From assembly GCA_024227975.1 (NCBI GenBank), contig JAAETV010000216.1:1-11722 (forward strand): DNA of 11,722 bases, given 5' to 3'. This stretch comes from Actinomycetes bacterium (GTDB taxonomy: Bacteria > Actinomycetota > Acidimicrobiia > Acidimicrobiales > SZUA-35). The translations under genes and the position numbers were made by a program. Numbering within the stretch: position 1 is the first letter of the stretch; each line of letters begins with the position of its first letter. The notes beneath the pieces were generated by a model. It did no database searches and was not told the origin of the DNA. It saw nothing but the letters and a program-made list of their open reading frames with translations. Of the stretch, positions 1-6,459 are shown piece by piece.

Positions 1-1
1 C

Positions 2-439
2 GCCGCCCGAGCCGTCCTCCCTTCGATGCTGGCCCGTGGTGAGGGATACCTGCTGAACACCGCCTCGGCCGCCGGTCTGCTGGCTGCCATCGGGTCCGGT
101 CCCTACACCGTGACCAAAGCCGCGGCGGTGAAGCTGGCCGAATTCCTGTCGATCACCCACGGCGATGGGGGAATCCGCGTCTCGGTTCTATGCCCCCAAG
201 GGGTCAATACCGCCATGGCTCCCCGCAACCTGGGCGACGGCCAGACCGACGGCATCATCGAGCCCGAAGCTCTGGCCGAGATGGTCGTCGAAGCCATCCG
301 AGATGAGCGGTTCCACGTCCTCCCCCACCCCGAGGTCGCCGACTACATGAAGCGCAAGGCCGACGACACCGACCGCTGGCTTCGAGGCATGCGCCGACTC
401 CGGGCCCGCTCACTCGACCTCGCTGATCCCGACAACTAA
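2..439 (+). CDS. Short-chain dehydrogenase/reductase, C-terminal part (5' end outside window)
   Basis: The left edge cuts this gene, leaving 145 residues and a TAA stop. It is the catalytic half of a classical NAD(P)-dependent short-chain dehydrogenase, a cytosolic enzyme that interconverts alcohols and ketones. The active-site serine sits in NTASAAG (in-window residue 22) and the YTVTK motif gives Tyr35 and Lys39. The 13-residue Ser-Tyr spacing is the usual one. The segment CPQGVNT (64-70) matches the family loop after strand six that closes on the cofactor. The Rossmann GxxxGxG motif must lie outside the window. The tail (about 108-135), with [14 protein letters not shown] and WLRGMRRL, resembles a subgroup common in actinobacteria. 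The substrate cannot be read from the sequence. The next gene is an enoyl-CoA hydratase 117 bases downstream, so a role in acyl-CoA or lipid breakdown is plausible but inferred. Confidence 0.9.
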   Translation, partial: AARAVLPSMLARGEGYLLNTASAAGLLAAIGSGPYTVTKAAAVKLAEFLSITHGDGGIRVSVLCPQGVNTAMAPRNLGDGQTDGIIEPEALAEMVVEAIRDERFHVLPHPEVADYMKRKADDTDRWLRGMRRLRARSLDLADPDN

Positions 440-457
440 TACCCGACTACCAGTAGC

Positions 458-524
458 CGTCAGCGGATCTCGGCCGGGCCGTCTGGCAGAACGGGGGCGG
501 CCTAGCCCATGATGGTCGCTGACG
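458..524. repeat. Widely spaced 8-bp inverted repeat upstream of the enoyl-CoA hydratase gene
   Basis: CGTCAGCG (458-465) is exactly complementary to CGCTGACG (517-524), with a 51-base interval. Inside it, GGCCG (477-481) can pair with CGGCC (498-502), so the transcript could fold into a nested stem ending about 20 bases before the ribosome binding site. It could instead be a pair of operator half-sites, part of a terminator for the dehydrogenase gene, or chance in GC-rich DNA. No U-tract follows. Confidence 0.3.
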
Positions 525-546
525 CCCAGCTCCCTTCGGGCCCGAC

Positions 547-554
547 AGGAGGAA
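547..554 (+). promoter_or_regulatory. Strong Shine-Dalgarno site that decides the hydratase start
   Basis: AGGAGGAA lies just before the ATG at 557. It is the best ribosome binding site near the gene. It favours this start over the in-frame ATG at 509, which would add 16 residues that do not look like part of the family. Confidence 0.85.
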
Positions 555-556
555 CC

Positions 557-1324
557 ATGGACTACTGCAAGGTCGACAAGTCCGACCACATCATGACCGT
601 CACCCTCGACCGACCGGAGCGACTCAACGCCCTGCATCCGGCGGCCAACGCCGAGTTGGGTGAGGTGTTCGACGACTTCGCCGACGACGACGACATGTGG
701 GTCGCCATCATGACCGGTGAAGGACGAGGTTTCTCGGCCGGCAATGACCTCCGCTATCAGGCCGAAGGTGGTGAGCGGTTCCCGACCCCCCGTGGCTTCG
801 GCGGCCTCAGCTCACGCTTCGATCTACTCAAGCCAGTGATCGCCGCCGTCAACGGGGTGGCCATGGGTGGCGGGTTCGAGATCGCCCTGGCCTGCGACAT
901 CATCATCGCCTCGGAGGAAGCCAGATTCGCCCTCCCTGAACCCAAGGTCGGCCTGGCCGCCTTGGCTGGTGGGCTCCAGCGCCTACCCCGCCAGATCGGG
1001 GCGAAGCAGGCCCTAGGCATGATCCTCACCGGGCGTCATGTCCCGGCGAGTGAGGGATACCAGCTCGGCTTCGTCAACGCCGTCGTTCCCGCCGATGAGC
1101 TGATGGCAACGGCCCGCCAATGGGCCGAGATGGTGTGCGAGTGTGCCCCCTTGTCCATCAGGGCCAGCAAGGACGTCGTCTACCGCAGCCTCGACATGGC
1201 CTCCCTCCAGGAGTCGATGGAACACAAGTACGACTCCGTTGCCGCTCTGGCCACCAGCGAGGACTTCATCGAGGGCCCCAAGGCCTTCGCCGAGAAGCGT
1301 GCCCCCAACTGGAAGGGCCGCTGA
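557..1324 (+). CDS. Enoyl-CoA hydratase/isomerase (crotonase) family protein
   Basis: A cytosolic crotonase-fold enzyme of 255 residues, the normal family length. The likely reaction is hydration of trans-2-enoyl-CoA to 3-hydroxyacyl-CoA, as in beta-oxidation. Both oxyanion-hole regions are present: GRGFSAGNDL (57-65 region) and NGVAMGGGFE (99-108). The two glutamates that activate water in true hydratases are both conserved: Glu108 in GGGFE and Glu128 in LPEPKVGL. They are 20 residues apart, like Glu144/Glu164 of the rat mitochondrial enzyme. This favours a hydratase over an isomerase or hydrolase of the same fold, but the acyl-CoA substrate is not evident. The start at 557 is chosen for its strong Shine-Dalgarno site and because the product then begins like family members. 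The short-chain dehydrogenase upstream could act in the same pathway. The gene converges on the anti-sigma-like gene 33 bases downstream. Confidence 0.92.
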   Translation: MDYCKVDKSDHIMTVTLDRPERLNALHPAANAELGEVFDDFADDDDMWVAIMTGEGRGFSAGNDLRYQAEGGERFPTPRGFGGLSSRFDLLKPVIAAVNGVAMGGGFEIALACDIIIASEEARFALPEPKVGLAALAGGLQRLPRQIGAKQALGMILTGRHVPASEGYQLGFVNAVVPADELMATARQWAEMVCECAPLSIRASKDVVYRSLDMASLQESMEHKYDSVAALATSEDFIEGPKAFAEKRAPNWKGR

Positions 1325-1326
1325 CC

Positions 1327-1347
1327 GGCCAGGTCCGCAGGCTGGCC
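1327..1347. terminator. Possible bidirectional terminator hairpin between convergent genes
   Basis: GGCCAG (1327-1332) and CTGGCC (1342-1347) form a 6-bp perfect GC-rich stem with a 9-base loop. It lies in the short gap between the stop of the hydratase gene and the stop of the opposing membrane-protein gene. The position is what a shared terminator would need. There is no T-run on either side, so this would be a non-canonical terminator of the kind common in high-GC actinobacteria. The call is tentative. Confidence 0.4.
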
Positions 1348-1357
1348 CCTGCTCGCC

Positions 1358-3019
1358 CTAGCCCTGCTCGACGATGGCACCGATGGCACCGAGCCTGCCG
1401 TCGGCGCCGGTGGCGAAGAACACATGGGTTCGGCGGGTGATCCCGTCGGTCCCTTCATAGGTCGTGGTGGCGTAGGGAAGGCCACCGAAGTACCCATCGG
1501 CTCGCCTCTGGCTTGCCGGTTCGATGAACCGGGGCTGGTTGACCGTGATCTCCTGCTCTGCATCGCCGCCGCTAGGAGGGATACCGACCACATCGACCGG
1601 GGAGCGCCCGAGCTCGCTGTGGTGGGCTCCCCAGAAGTCACCGTCCAGTATCTCTTGGGCCGTCATCTTGACCAGGGAATCGCCGTTGAACAGGGTGAAC
1701 CCGTGGGCCGGCAAGATCGGGAACCCACTATCGATCCGCTCGGGGTCGGCCAGAGCCCACAAGACATTGCTGAGCTCGTCGACATAGGCGTCATCGGGCT
1801 CGGAGCCGGGGTCGGCGAGGAAGGCCGACGCCACCCACCCTTCGGTCCCTCCGGCCTCCACCGGCCACCACACGGCGGTCCCGCTGAGGGTGGGGAAGGC
1901 GCCGGGAAGGCGGGTCACCGTCTCACCCCGGGGGATTGTGGCCAGCCAGGGGCTCGAGGCCCCGGGGCCGGTCCGGAGGTTGAGGCCCTCGTCCGGGTCG
2001 TCGTCACGAATGCGGACGACCACATAGTCGGTGTCGTCGACTGCTCCCTCATAGGAAACGGGCACGGCAGCAAAGGGCTCGGCCACCCCGTCGGCCCCAC
2101 CAGAGGAGGTAGCGACTACCCAGGCCCGTTCGGTCCCGACAAGGGGGATTGCGGTCTCGAACGCCTCGAGCTCACCGAAGCTGCCAGCATTGGCATAGGT
2201 TGCAACCAGCGTCGACCCGTCGGTTGCTGACACCAGGTCGATGCCGACAGTGGCCTCGAACCCGGTTCCTCGACCGGAGATGATGAGCTCGGATTGGCCC
2301 GACAGCACCACCGACGGTGTCGGCCGTTCGATCACGACATGATCTGAGACGGCCTCGCCCACGATCCAACCCGGCCCCTCATCGAGCTCGACAGGGACCA
2401 GTTCGAGGGTGGCCACATCAATGCCCCGTTCGGTCGACTCCTCGTGGAAGGTCCAGACCGAGACCCGCTCCCCCTGGATCTCATAGTCGACGAACTCGAT
2501 GCCGAGCAGATCGAAGAAGGCCTCGACCGCCTGTGTCTGCGACGAGCGGGCCAGGGTGAGATCGGAGATCATGTCACCGGTGGCTGGGATCTGCTCGATA
2601 CCCGATGGCACCGCGGGAATCGACAGGGTCGAGCTCGTGTTCTCAACCTCTAGGTCGCCGCCGATCGCATCGCCGTCGTCGTCGTCGAGATCAGAGGCGA
2701 TCGTCGTACCGTCGGCCACCTCGACAAAGGCGTCGCCGGTGTTGTCGTTGTCGAAGGCGATAGCCACGATCCCGACTCCAGCCCCAACCATGGCCACCCC
2801 GGCGACGGTCGCGGCCCCGATCCGACCCAATGACCAGCCCGACCCGAAGCCCCCTCGGCGGGGGGAGGTGGCGTTGACCTTGGCCGCCAGATTGGCGTAG
2901 GCATTGGGATTTGGCTCGACCTCGGCCGCCCGGTCGGCCAAGGCCCGGCTCAGGGCGCTCGCCGTCTCGGCCAATCCGTCTCCCGGGCCGTCGTGATGAT
3001 CTCGGTGAAGGTCACTCAT
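1358..3019 (-). CDS. Anti-sigma-like single-pass membrane protein with Gmad2-like and SH3b domains
   Basis: 553 residues, ATG start overlapping the sigma-factor stop (ATGA) and preceded by GGAGGG 7 bases upstream, so the pair is translationally coupled. Order of parts: cytoplasmic N-terminus (1-66) with a helical stretch SRALADRAAEVEPNPNAYA of the type seen beside actinobacterial sigma genes; one membrane span (about 67-89); a very acidic linker (90-125, with DDDDGD); an unassigned domain (about 140-232); a probable Gmad2-type immunoglobulin-like domain (about 235-325); an SH3b domain (about 331-402) with GLNLRTGPGASS and GWVASAFL; and an unassigned C-terminal domain (about 410-553). SH3b domains often bind peptidoglycan. 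I infer an anti-sigma factor that holds the neighbouring sigma factor inside while sampling the envelope outside. No zinc-type HxxxCxxC motif is present; I see no cysteine at all. Other possibility: a wall-binding lipoprotein-like protein that is only co-transcribed. Confidence 0.72.
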   Translation of the reverse strand: MSDLHRDHHDGPGDGLAETASALSRALADRAAEVEPNPNAYANLAAKVNATSPRRGGFGSGWSLGRIGAATVAGVAMVGAGVGIVAIAFDNDNTGDAFVEVADGTTIASDLDDDDGDAIGGDLEVENTSSTLSIPAVPSGIEQIPATGDMISDLTLARSSQTQAVEAFFDLLGIEFVDYEIQGERVSVWTFHEESTERGIDVATLELVPVELDEGPGWIVGEAVSDHVVIERPTPSVVLSGQSELIISGRGTGFEATVGIDLVSATDGSTLVATYANAGSFGELEAFETAIPLVGTERAWVVATSSGGADGVAEPFAAVPVSYEGAVDDTDYVVVRIRDDDPDEGLNLRTGPGASSPWLATIPRGETVTRLPGAFPTLSGTAVWWPVEAGGTEGWVASAFLADPGSEPDDAYVDELSNVLWALADPERIDSGFPILPAHGFTLFNGDSLVKMTAQEILDGDFWGAHHSELGRSPVDVVGIPPSGGDAEQEITVNQPRFIEPASQRRADGYFGGLPYATTTYEGTDGITRRTHVFFATGADGRLGAIGAIVEQG

Positions 3020-3555
3020 CGTTCACCCTCCAGTGCCAACTTGAGCTTGGCCAAGCCACGGTGAGCGTGTGACTTGACCGACCCCGGAGCAATCCCCAGG
3101 GTGTCAGCTATCTCGCGTTCGGACAGATCGAGGTAGTAGCGCAACACCAGCACCGACGCTTGCTTGGCCGGCAGGCCCTTGACCAGGGCCAGCATGCGAT
3201 CGCGTTCGATTCGACCGACCCCGTGTTCCTCGGCGGCTGCAACCAGGCCGGGCGGCTCTGGTTGCTTGTTGCGCCGCACCCTTCGCTTGCGAAGGGCCGA
3301 TCGGGCACCGTTGAGCACCACCGATCTCAGATAGGGGGCTTCCTTGCCAGTCTCGATCCGGTAGCGGCCACCGAGGAGCTTGACGAAGGCGTCCTGGACC
3401 ACTTCCTCCGCCGTCTCGACATCGTCGACATAGAACGAGGCCAGCTTCACCAACGAACGGTAGTGCTCGTCGTAGAGCGAGGGAAGATCGCGAGCCACCG
3501 AAGCTCCGGCCGTCACCGGCCCGGTGTTGCCCATCGTCAAGGTCAGTGCTCCCAT
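3016..3555 (-). CDS. ECF-type RNA polymerase sigma factor
   Basis: About 179 residues, a typical group 4 (extracytoplasmic function) sigma factor with only sigma2 and sigma4. Numbered from the ATG at 3555, sigma2 spans roughly 25-93 (LYDEHYRSLVKLASFYV, then AEEVVQDAFVKLL, which matches the region 2 core that binds the polymerase clamp and the -10 element). Sigma4 spans about 123-173, with LSEREIADTLGIAPGSVKSH forming the helix-turn-helix that reads the -35 element. The start is uncertain: TTG (3561), GTG (3558) and ATG (3555) are consecutive in frame, another ATG is at 3534, and none has a good ribosome binding site. The stop overlaps the start of the anti-sigma-like gene, the classic layout for a sigma and its regulator. 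The dioxygenase gene ends about 30 bases upstream on the same strand and may be co-transcribed. Target promoters are unknown; autoregulation is common in such pairs but no promoter is recognisable here. Confidence 0.92.
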   Translation of the reverse strand: MGALTLTMGNTGPVTAGASVARDLPSLYDEHYRSLVKLASFYVDDVETAEEVVQDAFVKLLGGRYRIETGKEAPYLRSVVLNGARSALRKRRVRRNKQPEPPGLVAAAEEHGVGRIERDRMLALVKGLPAKQASVLVLRYYLDLSEREIADTLGIAPGSVKSHAHRGLAKLKLALEGER

Positions 3556-3588
3556 CACCAATACCGACGCCCTGGCGACCGGATTGGT

Positions 3589-4386
3589 TTACCGCGGCCA
3601 GGCTAATGGAAAGTAGGGGTGATCGAATTTGGCGCCCTCGGGCAGCTCACGTTCGAGACCAGGGAAATCGGGTGAGGTCTTCCACGGACGCCGAGCATGA
3701 CGAGCATCGGATCCCAAGTAGCGAAGGCTGAGCACTCGACGCCGGCTATCGAACGGGAACCCAGGAGCAGAGTGGACGGTCAAGAAGTCGAAGAAGACCA
3801 CATCACCCGGGCTCAGCTCCCACCGGCGAACGTCGTAGCGAGAACGGTTGGCATCGATGTCTGGCAGCTCGGCCAGTGTCCCCTCCGGGAACCACTTTGC
3901 TTCCCGCTCGAGGAACGACCGTTGCAACCGCCACGGCCCCAGGTGTGAACCAGCCCAGTACTCTGGGGACCCAGCCTTGGGAATCGGGTCGACGGGAATC
4001 CAGGCGCTGATCCCTCGGCCGGCGACGTTGTAGTAGGGCTGATCCTGATGCCAGGGTGTGGGTTGCTCAGTCCTCGGCTCCTTGACCAGGGTGTGATCAT
4101 GGTAGAAACGAGCGCTGGGCGAGTCCATGAGCTCAGCCGCCGCTTGGGGGATCCGGGACCGGAGCGCAATCCGACCAATCTCGTCGATCTCGCCCCAACG
4201 GCAGAAGTCCTCGAAGAAGCGACCCGGATCATCGTCGGCGCTGGCCACGATGGCGGCCGAACTGGGATTGGAGAGGATCTTGTCGATCCCGACTCTGATC
4301 GAGTCCAGCTCGTCTGGGCCTACCAGCCCGCGAATAACCACGACCCCATCTCGTGCATATGCAGAAACCGCGTCTTCAGCCACCAC
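3589..4386 (-). CDS. Phytanoyl-CoA dioxygenase (PhyH)-like Fe(II)/2-oxoglutarate oxygenase
   Basis: 265 residues, close to normal length for bacterial PhyH-family proteins. These non-haem iron enzymes hydroxylate, or sometimes halogenate, small molecules using O2 and 2-oxoglutarate. The double-stranded beta-helix metal triad is visible: His113 and Asp115 in PWHQDQPYY, and the distal His205 in LTVHSAPGF. An arginine about a dozen residues later (Arg216 or Arg217 in SRRRVLSLRYLG) would bind the 2-oxoglutarate carboxylate. Because an Asp occupies the carboxylate position of the triad, hydroxylation is more likely than halogenation. The start is GTG at 4386, with a modest AAGG about 12 bases upstream; the GTG at 4383 is an alternative. 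The substrate is unknown: the family acts on anything from phytanoyl-CoA to ectoine and antibiotics. It lies about 30 bases upstream of the sigma-factor gene on the same strand and diverges from the acyltransferase gene. Confidence 0.88.
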   Translation of the reverse strand: MVAEDAVSAYARDGVVVIRGLVGPDELDSIRVGIDKILSNPSSAAIVASADDDPGRFFEDFCRWGEIDEIGRIALRSRIPQAAAELMDSPSARFYHDHTLVKEPRTEQPTPWHQDQPYYNVAGRGISAWIPVDPIPKAGSPEYWAGSHLGPWRLQRSFLEREAKWFPEGTLAELPDIDANRSRYDVRRWELSPGDVVFFDFLTVHSAPGFPFDSRRRVLSLRYLGSDARHARRPWKTSPDFPGLERELPEGAKFDHPYFPLAWPR

Positions 4387-4469
4387 GTTTTCGTTCTACC
4401 TTGTCTCGCTACGCGGTGGTCCGCCTAGGCCGATAGTCATCCAAGTTGCAACACAATCATGTGCACTCC

Positions 4470-4481
4470 GCCCACGTGGGC
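4470..4481. promoter_or_regulatory. Perfect 12-bp palindrome in the divergent intergenic region (candidate operator)
   Basis: GCCCACGTGGGC is a perfect palindrome, centred between the GTG of the dioxygenase gene (4386) and the ATG of the acyltransferase gene (4517). It is overlapped by inverted TGTGC (4460-4464) and GCACA (4480-4484). Symmetry of this kind in a divergent promoter region is typical of a dimeric repressor or activator site. I could not identify convincing -35/-10 elements on either strand, so whether it regulates one or both genes is inference. Confidence 0.4.
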
Positions 4482-4504
4482 ACAAGTTTTAGCGGAGATG
4501 CGCT

Positions 4505-4510
4505 AGGAGG
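4505..4510 (+). promoter_or_regulatory. Shine-Dalgarno site of the acyltransferase gene
   Basis: AGGAGG with a 6-base gap to the ATG at 4517 fixes the start of the acyltransferase and shows that this transcript has a leader. Confidence 0.8.
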
Positions 4511-4516
4511 ACGCGA

Positions 4517-5524
4517 ATGGGGACAGACTCTCGGGTTGTGGTTCCTCTGTCGTTGTCCGATCTCGAGAACAGCTGGGCCGAGATCGAGGCTGTCATCGAT
4601 GAGACGGCCGAGATCGACCGATGGTGCTCGGGCCCGGACTGGGTCCTCCCTGTCCACGCAGGGTTCGGCCAGGACACTGAACCGCTGCTGTTCAAGATCG
4701 ACACCGACATTGGCCCTGGCTACACCTTGCTGGCCCGCTACCACCCCATCAGTGGGGACCCGATGCTCGCTGGCCTCGAGCCCTTGTGGGGGTTCGCCTC
4801 ACCGGTGTTGGGAGCCGATGTTGCTGGAGTGACGGCCCAACTGGCCCACCATCTCGCCTCCGATCCCAATTGGATCTCGCTGGCCCTACCAGGGATGCCC
4901 ATGCCGACCGGGCCCAATTCCTTCGCCGCCAAGGTAGCGGGCGGCCTCGCCTCTCTCGGCCCGATCAGGGCCCACGAGGGCATCGTGCGCCAGGTGGCCA
5001 ACATCGGGGACGGCTATGAGCCCTGGTTCGGAAGGCGAAGCTCCCGATTTCGTCAACGCCTCCGCCAGAATCAGAGAAGAGCCGACCAGGCTGGCGTCCA
5101 CATCGTCGAGGTCAGCTCGGACCCTGGCTTGTTCGACCGGTTGCTGGCAATCGAAACATCCTCGTGGAAAGGACTGGACGAGAGTGGGATCACCAGCCCC
5201 GAGATGTCCACCACCTACCGGGCCATGCTCGACCGTCTCCAAGCCCGATTGCGACTCAGGGCCTATGTGGCCCGCCTCGACGGCGACGACATCGGCTACA
5301 TCGTCGGCGGCGTGCGCAACCGCTGCTACCGAGGCCTCCAGCTCAGCTACCGGGACGACGCCTCTGAGCTGTCCGTCGGTCACCTCCTCCAATGGCACCA
5401 GATCCGAGAGCTGTGCCGAGCGGGAGAGGCCGATCGCTACGACCTAGGAATGGATCTCGACTACAAGCGACGCTGGGCCGACCAGGCTGAACCATCGCTG
5501 ACCCTCATCGTCGAACGCGGCTGA
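4517..5524 (+). CDS. GNAT-fold acyltransferase, BioF2/CelD-like (Acetyltransf_6 type)
   Basis: 335 residues with a strong Shine-Dalgarno site before the ATG. The N-terminal half (about 1-165) is a degenerate GNAT-like region of the sort seen in two-lobed members of this group. The C-terminal half (about 170-320) has the signature order: a basic helix FRQRLRQNQRRADQAGV, then FDRLLAIETSSWKG (206-219), then the core strands YVARLDGDDIGYIVGG (250-265). It ends in DLGMDLDYKRRWADQ (309-323). This layout matches the Acetyltransf_6/FemAB-like branch, whose members transfer acyl or aminoacyl groups to polysaccharide, peptidoglycan or small-molecule acceptors. Only the family can be supported; donor and acceptor are unknown. 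There is no signal peptide or membrane span, so it should act in the cytosol. It is transcribed away from the dioxygenase gene, and 59 bases separate it from the LLM oxidoreductase gene downstream, so it may head that unit or be separate. Confidence 0.82.
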   Translation: MGTDSRVVVPLSLSDLENSWAEIEAVIDETAEIDRWCSGPDWVLPVHAGFGQDTEPLLFKIDTDIGPGYTLLARYHPISGDPMLAGLEPLWGFASPVLGADVAGVTAQLAHHLASDPNWISLALPGMPMPTGPNSFAAKVAGGLASLGPIRAHEGIVRQVANIGDGYEPWFGRRSSRFRQRLRQNQRRADQAGVHIVEVSSDPGLFDRLLAIETSSWKGLDESGITSPEMSTTYRAMLDRLQARLRLRAYVARLDGDDIGYIVGGVRNRCYRGLQLSYRDDASELSVGHLLQWHQIRELCRAGEADRYDLGMDLDYKRRWADQAEPSLTLIVERG

Positions 5525-5540
5525 GGAGATAGCGGCACCC

Positions 5541-5572
5541 AGCGCTCGGTAGTGGGCCACCCGGTTGGCGCT
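5541..5572 (+). other. Weak stem-loop between acyltransferase and LLM oxidoreductase genes
   Basis: AGCGC (5541-5545) pairs with GCGCT (5568-5572), and CGGT/ACC(C)G segments inside can extend the stem imperfectly. There is no T-run. It could attenuate or end transcription of the acyltransferase gene, or be chance in GC-rich DNA. Confidence 0.25.
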
Positions 5573-5577
5573 AGCTT
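5572..5577 (+). promoter_or_regulatory. Candidate -10 element for a leaderless transcript of the LLM oxidoreductase gene
   Basis: TAGCTT fits the actinobacterial TANNNT pattern and ends 6 bases before the ATG at 5584. That is the spacing expected if transcription begins at the start codon. The gene has only a poor Shine-Dalgarno sequence (GGTGG directly against the ATG), which fits leaderless expression. No clear -35 element is visible. Confidence 0.3.
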
Positions 5578-5583
5578 GGTGGC

Positions 5584-6459
5584 ATGATCGACATCGGACG
5601 GGTTGGAATCTGGCAGGGTGTGCTCGATGGGCACCCGACTGGCAAGGTGCGTGAGGTCGTTGCTGAGCTCGACCAGGCCGGCTGGCCGACCCTGTGGATA
5701 CCCGAGACCGTCAGCCGCGACCCCTTCGTCAGCGCCGCCGTCATATTGGAAGCAACGACGAGTCTCCGGGTAGCGACCGGTATTGCCTCCATCTGGGCTC
5801 GGGACGCGATGACCACGTCGAATGCCTCACTAACCCTCAACGAGGCCTACGACGGACGCTTCCTGCTCGGCCTCGGCGTCAGTCATCACACCCTGACCGA
5901 GTGGGTCCGAAAGCACGACTACTCCAAGCCCCTCTCCACCATGCGCACCTACCTGGAGCGGATGGACGCCTCGATGTTCAAGGGGGTGGCCCCAGCCGAG
6001 CCCCCGAACCGGGTGCTGGCTGCGCTCGGGCCCAAGATGCTGGCCCTCTCGGCTGAGATGGCCGACGGTGCCCACCCCTACTTCGTCCCCGTCGAGCACA
6101 CCCCCATCGCCCGGGAAGCGATCGGGCCGGACAAGTTGCTGGCAGTCGAGCAGATGGTGGTGCTCTCCACTGACCCCTCTGAGGCTCGGGAGATCGCCCG
6201 CAACCACATGGGTGTATACCTCGGGCTTCCCAACTACGCCAACAACTTGATACGCCTCGGATTCAGCGAGGAGGAGCTGGCCGAGGCCTCGGACCGGGTA
6301 GTCGACGCCATCGTGGCCTGGGGATCGATCGACGACGTGGTGGCCAGGGTCAAAGATCATCATGAAGCCGGCGCCAACCATGTCTGTGTCCAGGTCCTGG
6401 TCGATGACTCGCGGGTTCCCCTCGACGAATGGCGGCTCCTGGCCGAGGCTCTCCTGTGA
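5584..6459 (+). CDS. LLM-class oxidoreductase, probably coenzyme F420-dependent
   Basis: 291 residues with the bacterial luciferase-like TIM barrel. The N-terminal strand gives GRVGIWQG. The next segments are TLWIPETVSRDPFV (36-49), the beta-strand region RVATGIASIWARD (62-74) and the glycine-rich GRFLLGLGVSHHTL (91-104), which usually contacts the cofactor phosphate and flavin. These match the actinobacterial subfamily annotated as MSMEG_4141-like probable F420-dependent oxidoreductases (TIGR03620); I recognise it from memory, without a search. Members are cytosolic and typically transfer hydride between reduced F420 and small organic substrates; the substrate here is unknown. FMN instead of F420 remains possible. 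The TGA stop overlaps the GTG of the next gene (GTGA), so at least three genes (this one, a small membrane protein, a YihY-family protein) are translationally coupled. The ribosome binding site is poor and a leaderless start is likely. Confidence 0.87.
   Translation: MIDIGRVGIWQGVLDGHPTGKVREVVAELDQAGWPTLWIPETVSRDPFVSAAVILEATTSLRVATGIASIWARDAMTTSNASLTLNEAYDGRFLLGLGVSHHTLTEWVRKHDYSKPLSTMRTYLERMDASMFKGVAPAEPPNRVLAALGPKMLALSAEMADGAHPYFVPVEHTPIAREAIGPDKLLAVEQMVVLSTDPSEAREIARNHMGVYLGLPNYANNLIRLGFSEEELAEASDRVVDAIVAWGSIDDVVARVKDHHEAGANHVCVQVLVDDSRVPLDEWRLLAEALL

Noticed and set aside
509..556. Upstream in-frame ATG for the enoyl-CoA hydratase
   Set aside because: It lacks a ribosome binding site and adds 16 residues before the normal crotonase N-terminus. 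The ATG at 557 has a near-perfect Shine-Dalgarno site.
1424..2230. 268-residue open frame on the plus strand opposite the anti-sigma-like gene
   Set aside because: Low-complexity Gly/Pro-rich product with no ribosome binding site. The minus-strand product has clear SH3b and membrane-span features.
2656..2752. Possible EF-hand-like calcium loops in the acidic linker of the anti-sigma-like protein (DNDNTGD, DDDDGD)
   Set aside because: The spacing does not fit the EF-hand or dockerin pattern: the hydrophobic position 8 and acidic position 12 are missing. It reads better as an acidic linker encoded by GAC/GAT repeats.
4048..4492. Plus-strand open frames of 121-126 residues running through the dioxygenase start into the divergent region
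   Set aside because: They overlap the conserved dioxygenase reading frame, show no domain, and end before the acyltransferase start. They are shadow frames.
5830..6381. 183-residue minus-strand frame opposite the LLM oxidoreductase gene
   Set aside because: Gly/His/Val-rich antisense shadow with no start signal. The plus-strand protein matches its family along its full length.
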